DNA from: Roseinatronobacter bogoriensis DSM 18756
GTDB lineage: Bacteria > Pseudomonadota > Alphaproteobacteria > Rhodobacterales > Rhodobacteraceae
NCBI RefSeq assembly: GCF_004366635.1
Contig: NZ_SORN01000007.1
Location: forward strand, 62,001-126,000
Direction: 5' to 3'
DNA: 64,000 nt
The notes under the pieces were generated by a model, which was not told the DNA's origin, did no database searches, and worked only from the letters and a program-made list of their open reading frames with translations. Each line of letters begins with the position of its first letter. Position 1 is the stretch's first letter. Shown here piece after piece: positions 41,286 through 50,477 of the stretch. Both the position numbers and the translations under genes were made by a program.

Positions 41286-44200
41286 TCCGCTGCCTCCACT
41301 TTGGCGGGACGGTCAAGCCAGTCCACATTTTCCATTTTGCGAACGATCACCATCTCGTCGCGGTTCGCACCCACAGTTCCGTAGTAGTTGAAGCCGTAGG
41401 ACAGTTGCGCATAGCCACCGATCATATGCGTGGGCTTCGGGATTGCCCGCGTGACCGAATTGTGAATGCCCCCGCGCTGGCCAGTGATCTGGCTGCCCGG
41501 CGTGTTCACGATTTTTTCCTGCGCGTGATACATGAACAGCGTGCCGTCCTTCATCCGCTGGCTGACCACGGCCCGCGCGGCAATCACACCGTTGGAGTTG
41601 AAGACCTCGACCCAGTCATTATCGACAATGCCAGCCTTGGCCGCGTCCACTTCGGACAGCCACACGACCGGCCCGCCACGGTTCAGCGTCAGCATCAGCA
41701 GGTTGTCCGAATAGGTCGAGTGAATGCCCCATTTCTGGTGCGGGGTGATGAAGTTCAGCACCACATGCTTTTCGGCCGATTTCAGCGATTTGGTCGCGTC
41801 ACCCGTGATCGTTTTCAGGTCCACCGGCGGGCGCCATGTGACGAAGAATTCGCCAAAGGCGCGCATCCACTCGTGGTCTTGGTACAGCTGCTGACGGCCC
41901 GACACGGTGCGCCACGGGATCAATTCATGCACATTGGTCCAGCCTGCATTGTAGCAGACTTCTTCAGACTCAATGCCCGACCATGTGGGGGATGAAATGA
42001 TTTTGCGCGGCTGGGCGGCGATGTCGCGGAAGCGGATCTTCTCGTCTTCCTTGACCTCAGCCAGATGGGCGTGCTCTTGCCCCGTGGCCTTTTCCAGCGC
42101 TTTCCAAGCCTTGACCGCGACCTCGCCATTGGTTTCGGGTGCAAGCATGAGAACGACCTCGCAGGCGTCAATGGCGCTCTCGATCTTCGCCATGCCCTTG
42201 GTCGGCCCGTCTGTGTGCGTGCCGTTCAGTGCCTTCAGGTGGTGAACCTCGGTCTTGGTATCCCAGGCAATCCCCTTGCCGCCATTGCCGACCTTTTCCA
42301 TCAGCGGCCCAAGCGCTGTGAAGCGGGCATGCAGGTTCGGGTAGTCGCGTTCCACCGCAATATAGGCCGGGGCCGTCTTGCCGGGGATCAGGTCGCATTC
42401 GCCGCGCTTCCAGTCCTGCACAAATGGCTGCGCCAGTTCGCCGGGGCTGTCATGCTGCAAGGGCAGTTGCACCACATCGGTTTCCACACCCAGAATTTCG
42501 GGCGCGACGTCCGAGAATTTCTTGGCAATCGCCTTGAAGATTTCCCAGTCGGTCTTGGATTCATACGCCGGGTCCACCGCCGCTTGCAGCGGGTGGATGA
42601 ACGGGTGCATGTCAGATGTGTTGAGATCGTCCTTCTCGTACCAGCTTGCCGTCGGCATGACGATGTCCGCATAGACGGCGGTGGTGGACATGCGGAAGTC
42701 GATTGTCACCAGCAGGTCAAGTTTGCCTTCTGGCGCTTCATCATGCCATTTCGCCTCGACGGGTTTTTGCCGCCCTTCCTTGCCCAGATCCTTGCCCTGC
42801 ACACCGTGATCGGTGCCCAGCAGATGCTTGAGGAAATACTCATGCCCCTTGCCGGATGACCCCAGCAGGTTCGAGCGCCACACGAACAGGTTGCGCGGCC
42901 AGTTTTCCGGAGCATCCGGGTCTTCGCAAGACATTTCCAACTCGCCGGACTTCAGCTGTTCGGCCACATAAGCGGGGATATCCTTGCCTGCCGCCTTCGC
43001 CGCCGCGCCCACTTTCAGCGGGTTGGTTTTGAGTTGTGGTGCTGACGGCAACCAGCCCATCCGCTCTGACCGGATGTTGTAGTCGATCAGGCTCAGGTTC
43101 TCCCAATCCCCCTCCGGCGCGGTGGGCGACAGGATTTCCTTTGCAGTCACAGTCTCATAGCGCCACTGATCGGTATGGGCATACCATGCGCTGGTTGAAT
43201 TCATGTGCCGTGGCGGGCGCGCCCAGTCGAGGGCAAACGCAAGCGCCGTCCAGCCCGTCTGCGGGCGCAGTTTTTCCTGCCCCACATAATGCGCCCAGCC
43301 ACCTCCAGACTGGCCCACACAGCCGCACATCACCAGCATGTTGATGACCGCGCGGTAGTTCATATCCATATGATACCAATGGTTCATCGCAGCGCCGATG
43401 ATGACCATGGACTTACCATTGGTCTTCTCGGCATTGTCGGCGAATTCACGCGCCACCTGAATGATCTTGTCGCGGCTGACGCCGGTGATTTTTTCAGCCC
43501 ATGCGGGCGAGAAGGGCACATCAGCGTTGTAGTCGTTGGTGACATGATCGCCACCCAGACCACGATCCAGGCTGTAATTCGCGCAGAACAGGTCAAACAC
43601 AGTCGTGACCAGCGCTTCCGAGCCATCGGCCAGCGTGATTTTCCTGACCGGCACATTGCGGGTCAGGACATCGCCACGCGCGTCATTCTCCCACTGGCCC
43701 GTGGCCATGCCGCCGAAATAGGGGAAATCAACGCCAACCACATCATCGCGGTCCTCATCAAGGATGAATGACAGTTGCGGCTTGATCGCGGCCCCTTTCG
43801 CCTTCTCCTCAAGGTTCCACATGCCCTGTTCGCCCCAGCGGAACCCGATCGAGCCATTGGGCGCGACCAGTTGGCCAGAGCTTTCATCAAAGCAGATGGT
43901 TTTCCACTCGGGGTTGTTGGCCTCGCCCAGATTGTCGGCCAGATCACTTGCCCGCAACTGGCGGCCCGGAACATAGCTGTCACCCTTCTGCTCCAGACGG
44001 ACAAGCATTGGCATATCGCTGTATTTGCGGGCGTATTCCTCAAAATACGGCACCTGACGATCCAGATGGAACTCGCGCAGGATGACATGCCCGAAGGCCA
44101 TACCAAGCGCCGCGTCGGTGCCCTGCTTGGCATTCAGCCAGACATCGCCGAATTTCGCGGCTTCGGAATAGTCAGGGCAGATCACGGCGGATTTCGTGCC

Positions 44201-45022
44201 ACGGTAGCGCGCCTCGGTGTAGAAATGCGCATCCGGCGTCCGCGTCTGTGGCACGTTTGAGCCCCACAGCAGCAGATAGCCTGCATTATACCAGTCGGCC
44301 GATTCCGGCACGTCGGTCTGTTCGCCCCAGGTCATGGGGCTGGCCGGCGGCAGGTCGCAATACCAGTCATAAAAGCTCATGCAGGTGCCGCCCAGAAGCG
44401 ACAGATAGCGCGAACCGGCTGCATAGCTGACCATCGACATGGCAGGAATGGGCGAGAAACCGAAAACGCGGTCGGGGCCGTATTCCTTCGCCGTATAGGC
44501 ATTCGCGGCGGCGGTAAGCTCGGTCACCTCATCCCATGTGGCGCGCACAAAACCGCCTGTGCCGCGTGTGCGGGTGTAGCTGGCACGGGCGATCGGGTCT
44601 TGCTGAATCGCGGTCCATGCCTGAACGGGCGTCATGGTCTTGCGCTTTTCGCGCCACAGCCGCATCAGCGCGCCGCGAACAAGCGGGGTTTTCACGCGGT
44701 TGGCGGAATACAGATACCAGCTATAGCTTGCCCCCCGTGCACAGCCGCGCGGTTCATGGTTGGGCAGGTCCGGGCGCGTGCGCGGGTAATCCGTTTGCTG
44801 CGTTTCCCAGGTTACAATGCCCGATTTGACATAGATCTTCCACGAACAAGACCCGGTGCAGTTCACCCCGTGGGTCGAGCGCACAACCTTGTCGTGCTGC
44901 CAGCGCTTGCGATAGGTGTCTTCCCAGTCGCGGTTCTCGGTTGTGGTCTGGCCGTGCCCGTCCGAGAACGTGTCCTTGCGCACGCTTTTCAGAAAGTTCA
45001 GCCGGTCAAGAAGATGGCTCAT
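41282..45022 (-). CDS. narG: respiratory nitrate reductase alpha subunit (Mo-bisMGD)
   Basis: 1246-residue catalytic subunit reducing nitrate to nitrite, membrane-bound and facing the cytoplasm. The N-terminal MSHLLDRLNFLKSVRKDTFS is typical of NarG. The FS0 cluster motif HGVNCTGSCSWKIYVKSG with His as the first ligand is at about residues 50-65, and the Mo-ligand Asp region (YCDLPPASPMTWGEQTDVPE) is present. The ATG at 45022 follows GGAGAC. Length equals the family's usual size of about 1245. It is 64 bp downstream of the second narK gene. Confidence 0.97.
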   Translation of the reverse strand: MSHLLDRLNFLKSVRKDTFSDGHGQTTTENRDWEDTYRKRWQHDKVVRSTHGVNCTGSCSWKIYVKSGIVTWETQQTDYPRTRPDLPNHEPRGCARGASYSWYLYSANRVKTPLVRGALMRLWREKRKTMTPVQAWTAIQQDPIARASYTRTRGTGGFVRATWDEVTELTAAANAYTAKEYGPDRVFGFSPIPAMSMVSYAAGSRYLSLLGGTCMSFYDWYCDLPPASPMTWGEQTDVPESADWYNAGYLLLWGSNVPQTRTPDAHFYTEARYRGTKSAVICPDYSEAAKFGDVWLNAKQGTDAALGMAFGHVILREFHLDRQVPYFEEYARKYSDMPMLVRLEQKGDSYVPGRQLRASDLADNLGEANNPEWKTICFDESSGQLVAPNGSIGFRWGEQGMWNLEEKAKGAAIKPQLSFILDEDRDDVVGVDFPYFGGMATGQWENDARGDVLTRNVPVRKITLADGSEALVTTVFDLFCANYSLDRGLGGDHVTNDYNADVPFSPAWAEKITGVSRDKIIQVAREFADNAEKTNGKSMVIIGAAMNHWYHMDMNYRAVINMLVMCGCVGQSGGGWAHYVGQEKLRPQTGWTALAFALDWARPPRHMNSTSAWYAHTDQWRYETVTAKEILSPTAPEGDWENLSLIDYNIRSERMGWLPSAPQLKTNPLKVGAAAKAAGKDIPAYVAEQLKSGELEMSCEDPDAPENWPRNLFVWRSNLLGSSGKGHEYFLKHLLGTDHGVQGKDLGKEGRQKPVEAKWHDEAPEGKLDLLVTIDFRMSTTAVYADIVMPTASWYEKDDLNTSDMHPFIHPLQAAVDPAYESKTDWEIFKAIAKKFSDVAPEILGVETDVVQLPLQHDSPGELAQPFVQDWKRGECDLIPGKTAPAYIAVERDYPNLHARFTALGPLMEKVGNGGKGIAWDTKTEVHHLKALNGTHTDGPTKGMAKIESAIDACEVVLMLAPETNGEVAVKAWKALEKATGQEHAHLAEVKEDEKIRFRDIAAQPRKIISSPTWSGIESEEVCYNAGWTNVHELIPWRTVSGRQQLYQDHEWMRAFGEFFVTWRPPVDLKTITGDATKSLKSAEKHVVLNFITPHQKWGIHSTYSDNLLMLTLNRGGPVVWLSEVDAAKAGIVDNDWVEVFNSNGVIAARAVVSQRMKDGTLFMYHAQEKIVNTPGSQITGQRGGIHNSVTRAIPKPTHMIGGYAQLSYGFNYYGTVGANRDEMVIVRKMENVDWLDRPAKVEAAE

Positions 45023-45086
45023 GGCTGTCTCCGTTCTTGAGTTTGAGAGGACAGGCGCGCGAAACATGCCGCGCGCCCGGAGATAT

Positions 45087-46451
45087 TCAGCAGGGGTAAG
45101 GCGCGCCTTTGCGGGCGTAGAGCACCCAGTTCAGCGCCACGTTGAAGGCAAAGAAACCGGCCAGACCCCAGAAAACAGGCGCGGCAGAATTGAACGCCGC
45201 AAAGGACCAGGCAAACAGCATCCCGAACAGGAACGGGCCATAAGCCGCAATTGCTGCTGTGAAACCGATCACGCCGCCTGCCTGACGCGGTGCAAAAAGC
45301 ATCGGCATCTGCTTGAAGGTCGAGGCATTGCCCACGCCAGCGAAGAAGAACAGCGCAAGCATGCCGGTCACGAACATCGGGAAACTTGCCAGGCTGTCAG
45401 TGCCGGTCACGATCCAGGCCACCAGACCGGCGCAAACCAGCATGCCAAGCCCTGCCCAATGCGTCACCCGCGCGCCGCCCAGCTTGTCTGAAATCGGCCC
45501 TGCGACAACGCGGCTGGCAGACCCGATCAGCGGACCATAGAAAGCCCATGCCAGCGGATCAGGCGCGCCTTCATAATCGCCATAGATCAGGCGGATCAGC
45601 AGCGGAAAGGTTGCGGCGAGGCCCGAGAACGCGCCGAAGGTCATGATATACAGCGAGGTTTGCGACCATGTGTGGCCCGATTTGAAGATGTCGAATTGCT
45701 CGCGGAAGTTGGATGTGATCGGGATCGATTTCAGGAAGATCCATGCCGTGATGCCAAAGACAGCCACGAAGGGGATCATCACCAAGGGGGCGTTCTGCAG
45801 ATAGATTTGCGACTCAACGCCTGCACGTGTCATGGTCTGCGGTTCGCCTACCCAGGCCATGCCGCCCAGAAGCGCAAAGCCGATGACCCAAGGGGTCACG
45901 AATTGTACGACCGATACCCCGAAATTGCCCACGCCTGCCTGAATAGCCAGAGCCGTGCCTTGCAGGCGCTTGGGGAAGAACATGCTGGTCGAGGGCATGA
46001 AGCTGGAAAAGTTGCCGCCACCCAGACCCGCCAGAAACGCCAGCAGCATCAGCACCCAATAGGGTGTTTCAGGGTTCTGCACCGCATAGAACCAGCCCAC
46101 CAGCGGGATCAGCAGCGACAGGGTGGACAGGCTGATCACATGCCGTGTGCCATAGATTGGCACAAGGAACATATGGATCAGGCGCAAGGTGCCCCCGGCA
46201 AGGCCGGGCATGGCGGCCAGCCAGAACAACTGGCTTGCCGTAAACTGGAACCCGATCTGCGGCAGGCGCACGACCAGCGCCGAGACCAGAAACCATGTGA
46301 TGAAGGCCATGGTCAGCGCAGCCGTTGTCAGGACCAGCGTGGTCCATGCCTGCCGCTTGCCGCCCGCCTCCCAGAACGCCTCGTTCTCAGGCTCCCATTG
46401 TTTTAGCCACGTTCCCGAAGGCGCGGTCTGATGTGTCTGTTGTGCGCTCAT
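45087..46451 (-). CDS. narK: nitrate/nitrite antiporter NarK (E. coli NarK-like)
   Basis: 454-residue major facilitator with twelve helices. The N-terminal WLKQWEPENEAFWEAGGKRQ, FQFTASQLFWLAAMPGLAGG, and the nitrate signatures GLGGGNFSSFMPSTSMFFPK and FAGVGNASTFKQMPMLF are those of NarK2-type exchangers, which import nitrate in exchange for nitrite. The Arg pair expected in helices 2 and 8 lies in TLRLIHMF and ASRVVAGP. It follows the first NarK-type gene by 71 bp and precedes narG. Confidence 0.92.
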   Translation of the reverse strand: MSAQQTHQTAPSGTWLKQWEPENEAFWEAGGKRQAWTTLVLTTAALTMAFITWFLVSALVVRLPQIGFQFTASQLFWLAAMPGLAGGTLRLIHMFLVPIYGTRHVISLSTLSLLIPLVGWFYAVQNPETPYWVLMLLAFLAGLGGGNFSSFMPSTSMFFPKRLQGTALAIQAGVGNFGVSVVQFVTPWVIGFALLGGMAWVGEPQTMTRAGVESQIYLQNAPLVMIPFVAVFGITAWIFLKSIPITSNFREQFDIFKSGHTWSQTSLYIMTFGAFSGLAATFPLLIRLIYGDYEGAPDPLAWAFYGPLIGSASRVVAGPISDKLGGARVTHWAGLGMLVCAGLVAWIVTGTDSLASFPMFVTGMLALFFFAGVGNASTFKQMPMLFAPRQAGGVIGFTAAIAAYGPFLFGMLFAWSFAAFNSAAPVFWGLAGFFAFNVALNWVLYARKGAPYPC

Positions 46452-46522
46452 TGCTCTCTCGCCTTTCGTGGCTTTCGTTGGAGGGCAGGCCCGCGCCGGG
46501 GCGCGCCTGCGTTAGATTTCGG

Positions 46523-48169
46523 TCATTCGGCGGGTTGGGATTTGCTGCGGGCCAGCCGGTCCAATGCAGCGCGCAGATCATCGACCGAGGCAAATTGTGC
46601 CTTCAGTTGCAGCCCGCCACCGCGCTGGATCAGCTCGACCTTTTCGGAACCTGCAAAGATCTGAGCCACTTCGGCATCAAGTGCCTTCTTCTCGGCGGCC
46701 TCGCGGGCAATTTCACGATCAACGGAGGAGATGACATATTCATCCCCGAACCCGCCTTCGGGTTCTTTCAGCCAGATGTAGCAAACGATCCAGCTGATGA
46801 AGGCACCGGCGGCGATGATGAAGAAAAAGGTCGAGGCATCGACGAACATGAAAACAAACAGGTAAAACACCGCGCCCACATTGCCGTAAGCCCCTGCCAT
46901 GCCAGAGATCTGGCCTGTCACACGCCGCTTGATCGACGGAACGATCCCGAAGGTCGCGCCCTCTGCGCCCTGCACGAAGAAAGAGCACATGATGGTGATC
47001 GCAATCGCAATGATCAGCGGCCAGCTGGAATTCAGCAAGCCCATCAGCACAAACCCGATGGCAATGCCGAACATATAGGCCATCATCACGAAACGACGGT
47101 TGCCGAAACGGTCCGACACCAGCCCGCCCATGGGCCGCGCAAACAGGTTCACGAAGGCAAAGCTTGCCGCGATCAAACCAGCGGCCACGGCGGTCAGGCC
47201 CCATGTTTCCTGAAAGAACATGGGCAGCATTGACACCACGGCCAGTTCCGCACCGAAATTGGCGAAATAGGTCACATTCAGCGCCGCGACGGAAGAAAAC
47301 GGGTATTTGTCGTCTTCCGGCACACCCTTTTTCAGGATCGGCACATTGACGCGGATCGCCTGCCAGACCTGCCATGCCACGATCACCGCTATGGCGAAGT
47401 AGCAAAAGGCGGCGGTGATGCCATCGATATAGCCCATCAACTGCACGCGATAGACAAGGATCGACAGGATACCGACCATCGGCACCGTGAAGATGCACAA
47501 GAGCACCAGATCACGCCAGCTTGACACTTCCAGCGCTGACGCCTTCCGCGGCTTTTTCTGCGTGTCCTTGCTGGGCCCATCAGTGATGGCGAACCAGTAG
47601 AACACACCATAGGCCGCGATCACCACGCCCGAAGTCGCCATTGCCAAACGCCAGCCTTCTGGGCCGCCATAGACATGCAGCGCAATTGTCGGGATCGTGA
47701 TGGCAGCCGCAGCCGAACCGAAATTGCCCCAACCGGCAGCAAACCCTTCGGCAAAACCAATGGAGCGTGGCGGGAACCACAAGGCCACCATATGAATGGT
47801 CACCACGAAGCTTGCCCCGATTGATGACAGCACAAGACGCGACATGAACAGCACTTCGCGCGAGTCGCCAAAGGCAAACACAAAAGTCGGGATCGCCATC
47901 AGGATCATCAGCACCGAGAACACACGGCGCGGGCCGTAACGGTCCAGCGCCATGCCGACGATGATGCGGGCAGGGATGGTCAGCGCCACGTTCGCAATCG
48001 CGAACAGGCGGATATCGTCACGGGTCAACCAATCGACCGAGGCAAGCATCGAACTTGCCAGCGGGGCCATGTTGAACCAGACATAGAAACTCATGAAAAA
48101 CGCAATCCACGTCAGATGGAGTGCTTTGATCTCTGCATTCTTGAAGCGGAATAAGTCGCTGACTTGCAT
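46523..48169 (-). CDS. NarK1-type nitrate transporter (MFS) with C-terminal extension
   Basis: 548-residue major facilitator. Twelve helices carry the nitrate-porter motifs GFAAGWGNFGSAAAAITIPT and GAEGATFGIVPSIKRRVTGQ followed by ISGMAGAYGNVGAVFY. About 85 cytoplasmic residues follow the last helix (EPEGGFGDEYVISSVDREIA to the end). It differs from the downstream E. coli-type NarK and resembles the proton/nitrate symport half (NarK1) of the fused NarK1-NarK2 of Paracoccus. Here the two halves are separate genes. It is preceded 48 bp upstream by usp. Confidence 0.88.
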   Translation of the reverse strand: MQVSDLFRFKNAEIKALHLTWIAFFMSFYVWFNMAPLASSMLASVDWLTRDDIRLFAIANVALTIPARIIVGMALDRYGPRRVFSVLMILMAIPTFVFAFGDSREVLFMSRLVLSSIGASFVVTIHMVALWFPPRSIGFAEGFAAGWGNFGSAAAAITIPTIALHVYGGPEGWRLAMATSGVVIAAYGVFYWFAITDGPSKDTQKKPRKASALEVSSWRDLVLLCIFTVPMVGILSILVYRVQLMGYIDGITAAFCYFAIAVIVAWQVWQAIRVNVPILKKGVPEDDKYPFSSVAALNVTYFANFGAELAVVSMLPMFFQETWGLTAVAAGLIAASFAFVNLFARPMGGLVSDRFGNRRFVMMAYMFGIAIGFVLMGLLNSSWPLIIAIAITIMCSFFVQGAEGATFGIVPSIKRRVTGQISGMAGAYGNVGAVFYLFVFMFVDASTFFFIIAAGAFISWIVCYIWLKEPEGGFGDEYVISSVDREIAREAAEKKALDAEVAQIFAGSEKVELIQRGGGLQLKAQFASVDDLRAALDRLARSKSQPAE

Positions 48170-48217
48170 GTCAGACCTCGAAAGTTTGAAAATGGCTCGC
48201 GCGCTTTTTGGATTCGG

Positions 48218-48691
48218 TTATTCAGCGTGCGTGGGAATGATCAGAAGCGGACAGGACGCGCGCCGTGCCAGAAACGCACTGGTCGAGCCAAAGGTCATGT
48301 GATCGAATTCCTCAACCAGTGCGTCCAGCCGCTTGGTAATGAAATTCAGCGGACCAGGGTCGGGCTTGTGGCTGTGGCGCGCCATAACCAGCAGGTCCGG
48401 TTGGCGCTCTTCGATTGCGCGCAGGATCATCTTGCGGGCATCGCCTTCGGCAATCAATACCGCCGCCTCGAACCCGTCTGCGGCCAGTTCTGCTGCAGCC
48501 CGTTCGGTACCGGCTTTCTGATCTGCATATTGCGCTGAAAACAGCTGATCTGCATCTGCTGTGGCGCTGCCAACTTCCTCGACCACGGAAATCAGCGTGA
48601 TCTTGGGCTTCAGTGCTGTCAGCAGGTCGCGCACGGCATCCAGCGCGATCCTTGCATTGCGGGAATTGTCATAGGCCAGCATCACATGCAT
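48218..48691 (-). CDS. universal stress protein (UspA family)
   Basis: 157-residue Rossmann-like protein. MHVMLAYDNSRNARIAL opens the fold and the ATP-type loop DLLVMARHSHKPDPGPLNFI ends near a closing strand, SCPLLIIPTHAE. The usual G-2x-G-9x-G(S/T) motif is not clean, so nucleotide binding is uncertain. The start at 48691 follows GGAGATGCCA; another ATG at 48697 overlaps the ribosome site. It is probably the first gene of the nar unit, with a perfect FNR box 82 bp upstream. Confidence 0.85.
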   Translation of the reverse strand: MHVMLAYDNSRNARIALDAVRDLLTALKPKITLISVVEEVGSATADADQLFSAQYADQKAGTERAAAELAADGFEAAVLIAEGDARKMILRAIEERQPDLLVMARHSHKPDPGPLNFITKRLDALVEEFDHMTFGSTSAFLARRASCPLLIIPTHAE

Positions 48692-48766
48692 TGGCATCTC
48701 CTTACACTCCGGCTTTGCTCAGGCACCGGTTCGCAAGCAGACAGTCACAACAGGAATCAGGAAAAC

Positions 48767-48780
48767 TTGATCGAGATCAA
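48767..48780. promoter_or_regulatory. perfect FNR/NarR-type box upstream of usp-nar
   Basis: TTGAT-CGAG-ATCAA, exact consensus, centred 82 bp from the usp start codon. With the common -41.5 spacing the transcript would begin near 48732, 41 bp before the start codon. Confidence 0.75.
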
Positions 48781-48904
48781 TAAAGGCAGAGAGCTTTTGG
48801 AAAACGCACTTGAATTGAAATCCGCCAAACTTTGTGATTAAACAGTTCTGGTCGACAAAAAGACTTTTGTTTTGTTTGGCCTTGAGGTTTATTGGCCTGA
48901 TGAA

Positions 48905-48918
48905 TTGATATTTATCAA
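48905..48918. promoter_or_regulatory. perfect FNR/NarR-type box at the regulator gene
   Basis: TTGAT-ATTT-ATCAA, exact consensus, 20-33 bp before the GTG proposed as start of the CRP/FNR gene. At that distance it would repress the regulator rather than activate it. It may also act on the divergent nar promoter. Confidence 0.7.
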
Positions 48919-48937
48919 TCAGGAAAAAGGCAGCGGC

Positions 48938-49678
48938 GTGCGACCCGAAGAGCTCCCAGAGATTCGGCACCTTCATTTGTTTCGGGATATGGCCCATGCC
49001 AATTTCGAGGCGCTGATGGCCAGTTCCTACGCCCAGAATTTTCCGCCGGGGTTGGAAATGATCCGCCAGGGCGACCCTGCGGATTTCCTGCATATCGTCT
49101 TGGAAGGTTCGGTTGAACTGTTGGCGCAATGGGGTGGGCGCGAATGCACCATGGCGGTCGTGCGCCCGGTTTCGACCTTCATTCTGGCCGCCAGCATCCG
49201 CGATGCGCCCTATCTGATGTCTGCCCGCACATTGGAGCGCACGCGCATCATTCTTGTGCCGTCATCAGATTTGCGGGCCATGTTCCGGCGCGATACGGAA
49301 TTTTCGGTGTCCGTGATCAACGAACTGGCCGCAGGCTATCGGTCTGTGGTCCGCAACGCCAAGACGCTGAAGCTGCGCAACTCGCGAGAGCGTGTTGCAT
49401 CTTACCTGTTGCATCAATCCTTGCTGGCTGGTGGTGCGGCATCCTACATTCTGCCTGTAGAAAAACGGCTTCTTGCCTCCTATCTCGGCATGACGCCTGA
49501 AAACCTGTCGCGCACGCTGAAAGTGTTGGAGAGCGACGGGTTAAAGATGGATGGCGCGCGCGTCATCATCACGGACCGCGAGAAACTGACCGCACTCGCA
49601 CAACCTGACAAATTGATAGACGGACCAGATTCCGCAGGCAATGAAAGCGGCGCGGGGCTACCGACATCGCATATCTAG
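48938..49678 (+). CDS. CRP/FNR-family regulator without Fe-S cysteines (NarR/Dnr-like)
   Basis: 246-residue regulator with a cyclic-nucleotide-type sensor domain (residues ~20-130) and a C-terminal winged HTH (EKRLLASYLGMTPENLSRTL). The recognition helix holds E-x2-S-R, the FNR pattern that reads TTGAT-N4-ATCAA. No N-terminal cysteine cluster is present, so it is not an O2-sensing FnrL. Its place beside narK suits a NarR- or Dnr-type sensor of nitrate, nitrite or NO. I chose GTG at 48938 because an earlier TTG would overlap the perfect FNR box. Confidence 0.82.
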   Translation: MRPEELPEIRHLHLFRDMAHANFEALMASSYAQNFPPGLEMIRQGDPADFLHIVLEGSVELLAQWGGRECTMAVVRPVSTFILAASIRDAPYLMSARTLERTRIILVPSSDLRAMFRRDTEFSVSVINELAAGYRSVVRNAKTLKLRNSRERVASYLLHQSLLAGGAASYILPVEKRLLASYLGMTPENLSRTLKVLESDGLKMDGARVIITDREKLTALAQPDKLIDGPDSAGNESGAGLPTSHI

Positions 49679-49984
49679 AGCGGCTTGTGTTCTATCTCAC
49701 GCGGGATGCGCTGCGCCTTTCATCGGGCCGTTTTCAGCAATCTACCCTTGGATCGGATGCCTGTAATCAGCAAGTATGGCCATTTGCTGGCGCGAGTTGT
49801 TGCCGCCGAAACTCTGGAAAGAGGCAAGGCTTAAATCGTATCAAGGCCAGTTGCGCGCTCGGAACTATTCCATTGCGCAAAGCCAACGACATTTCTCCGC
49901 ATTCGCGGACATAATCCGCCTTGGCAACTTGAACCAAGGCGATACCCCAATATAGTCGCAGGTCTCAAGTGCGGGAGCCTGTCG
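49679..49984. other. 306-bp intergenic stretch
   Basis: No gene supported on either strand and no clear terminator for the regulator gene. The part near 49950 probably contains the channel promoter. Confidence 0.5.
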
Positions 49985-50326
49985 ATGGTATCATTTGCCT
50001 TAACCATAATTCGGTTCTTTCGGGCGCTGCGACGCGCATGGCGTGATGCGCTTTTTCGGTCCAGTTTTTATCTGCTGTTGTTAATTCTGTTTTCTGGCAC
50101 GATGTTTTACGCGACAGTTGAGGGGCTGCGCTGGGTGGATGCGGTGTATCTGAGCGTCGTAACCCTGACGACACTGGGATATGGTGATCTTCATCCCGTT
50201 ACAGATGTGGGAAAACTCTTTACAATTTTCTACCTGTTCACGGGGATGGGCGTGGTCATTGCTGTCGTCACACGGCTTGCGCGGGCAATGTTCAACGAAC
50301 CGGCCTCGAAACAAGACGACCCGTAG
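49985..50326 (+). CDS. two-helix potassium channel (Ion_trans_2)
   Basis: 113-residue minimal K+ channel. Helix 1 (SSFYLLLLILFSGTMFYATV), a pore helix and the potassium filter TTLGYGD (residues 62-68), then helix 2 (FTIFYLFTGMGVVIAVVTRL). It has no regulatory domain, like KcsA-type or small Kch-type channels. It lies between the regulator and the convergent surface-protein operon, with no obvious partner. Confidence 0.88.
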   Translation: MVSFALTIIRFFRALRRAWRDALFRSSFYLLLLILFSGTMFYATVEGLRWVDAVYLSVVTLTTLGYGDLHPVTDVGKLFTIFYLFTGMGVVIAVVTRLARAMFNEPASKQDDP

Positions 50327-50477
50327 AACGGGTGCATGGGTTGACCGATCTGTAAAAATCCCTTTTGGAAAATTTCCCACAAGCTAAGACCGACTACTGT
50401 TTCAACCCGCGCAGGCGCTGTGCATTCGGTCGCCCTGAGACTACCCGCTGGCTTTCTTTGGTTTGGTGTGTGGTGGC

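Noticed and set aside
42065..42859. Long plus-strand frame antisense to narG
   Set aside because: Shadow of a highly conserved coding sequence in high-GC DNA.
50316..50330. Hairpin just after the small potassium-channel gene as a terminator
   Set aside because: Only a 5-bp stem and no T run follows.
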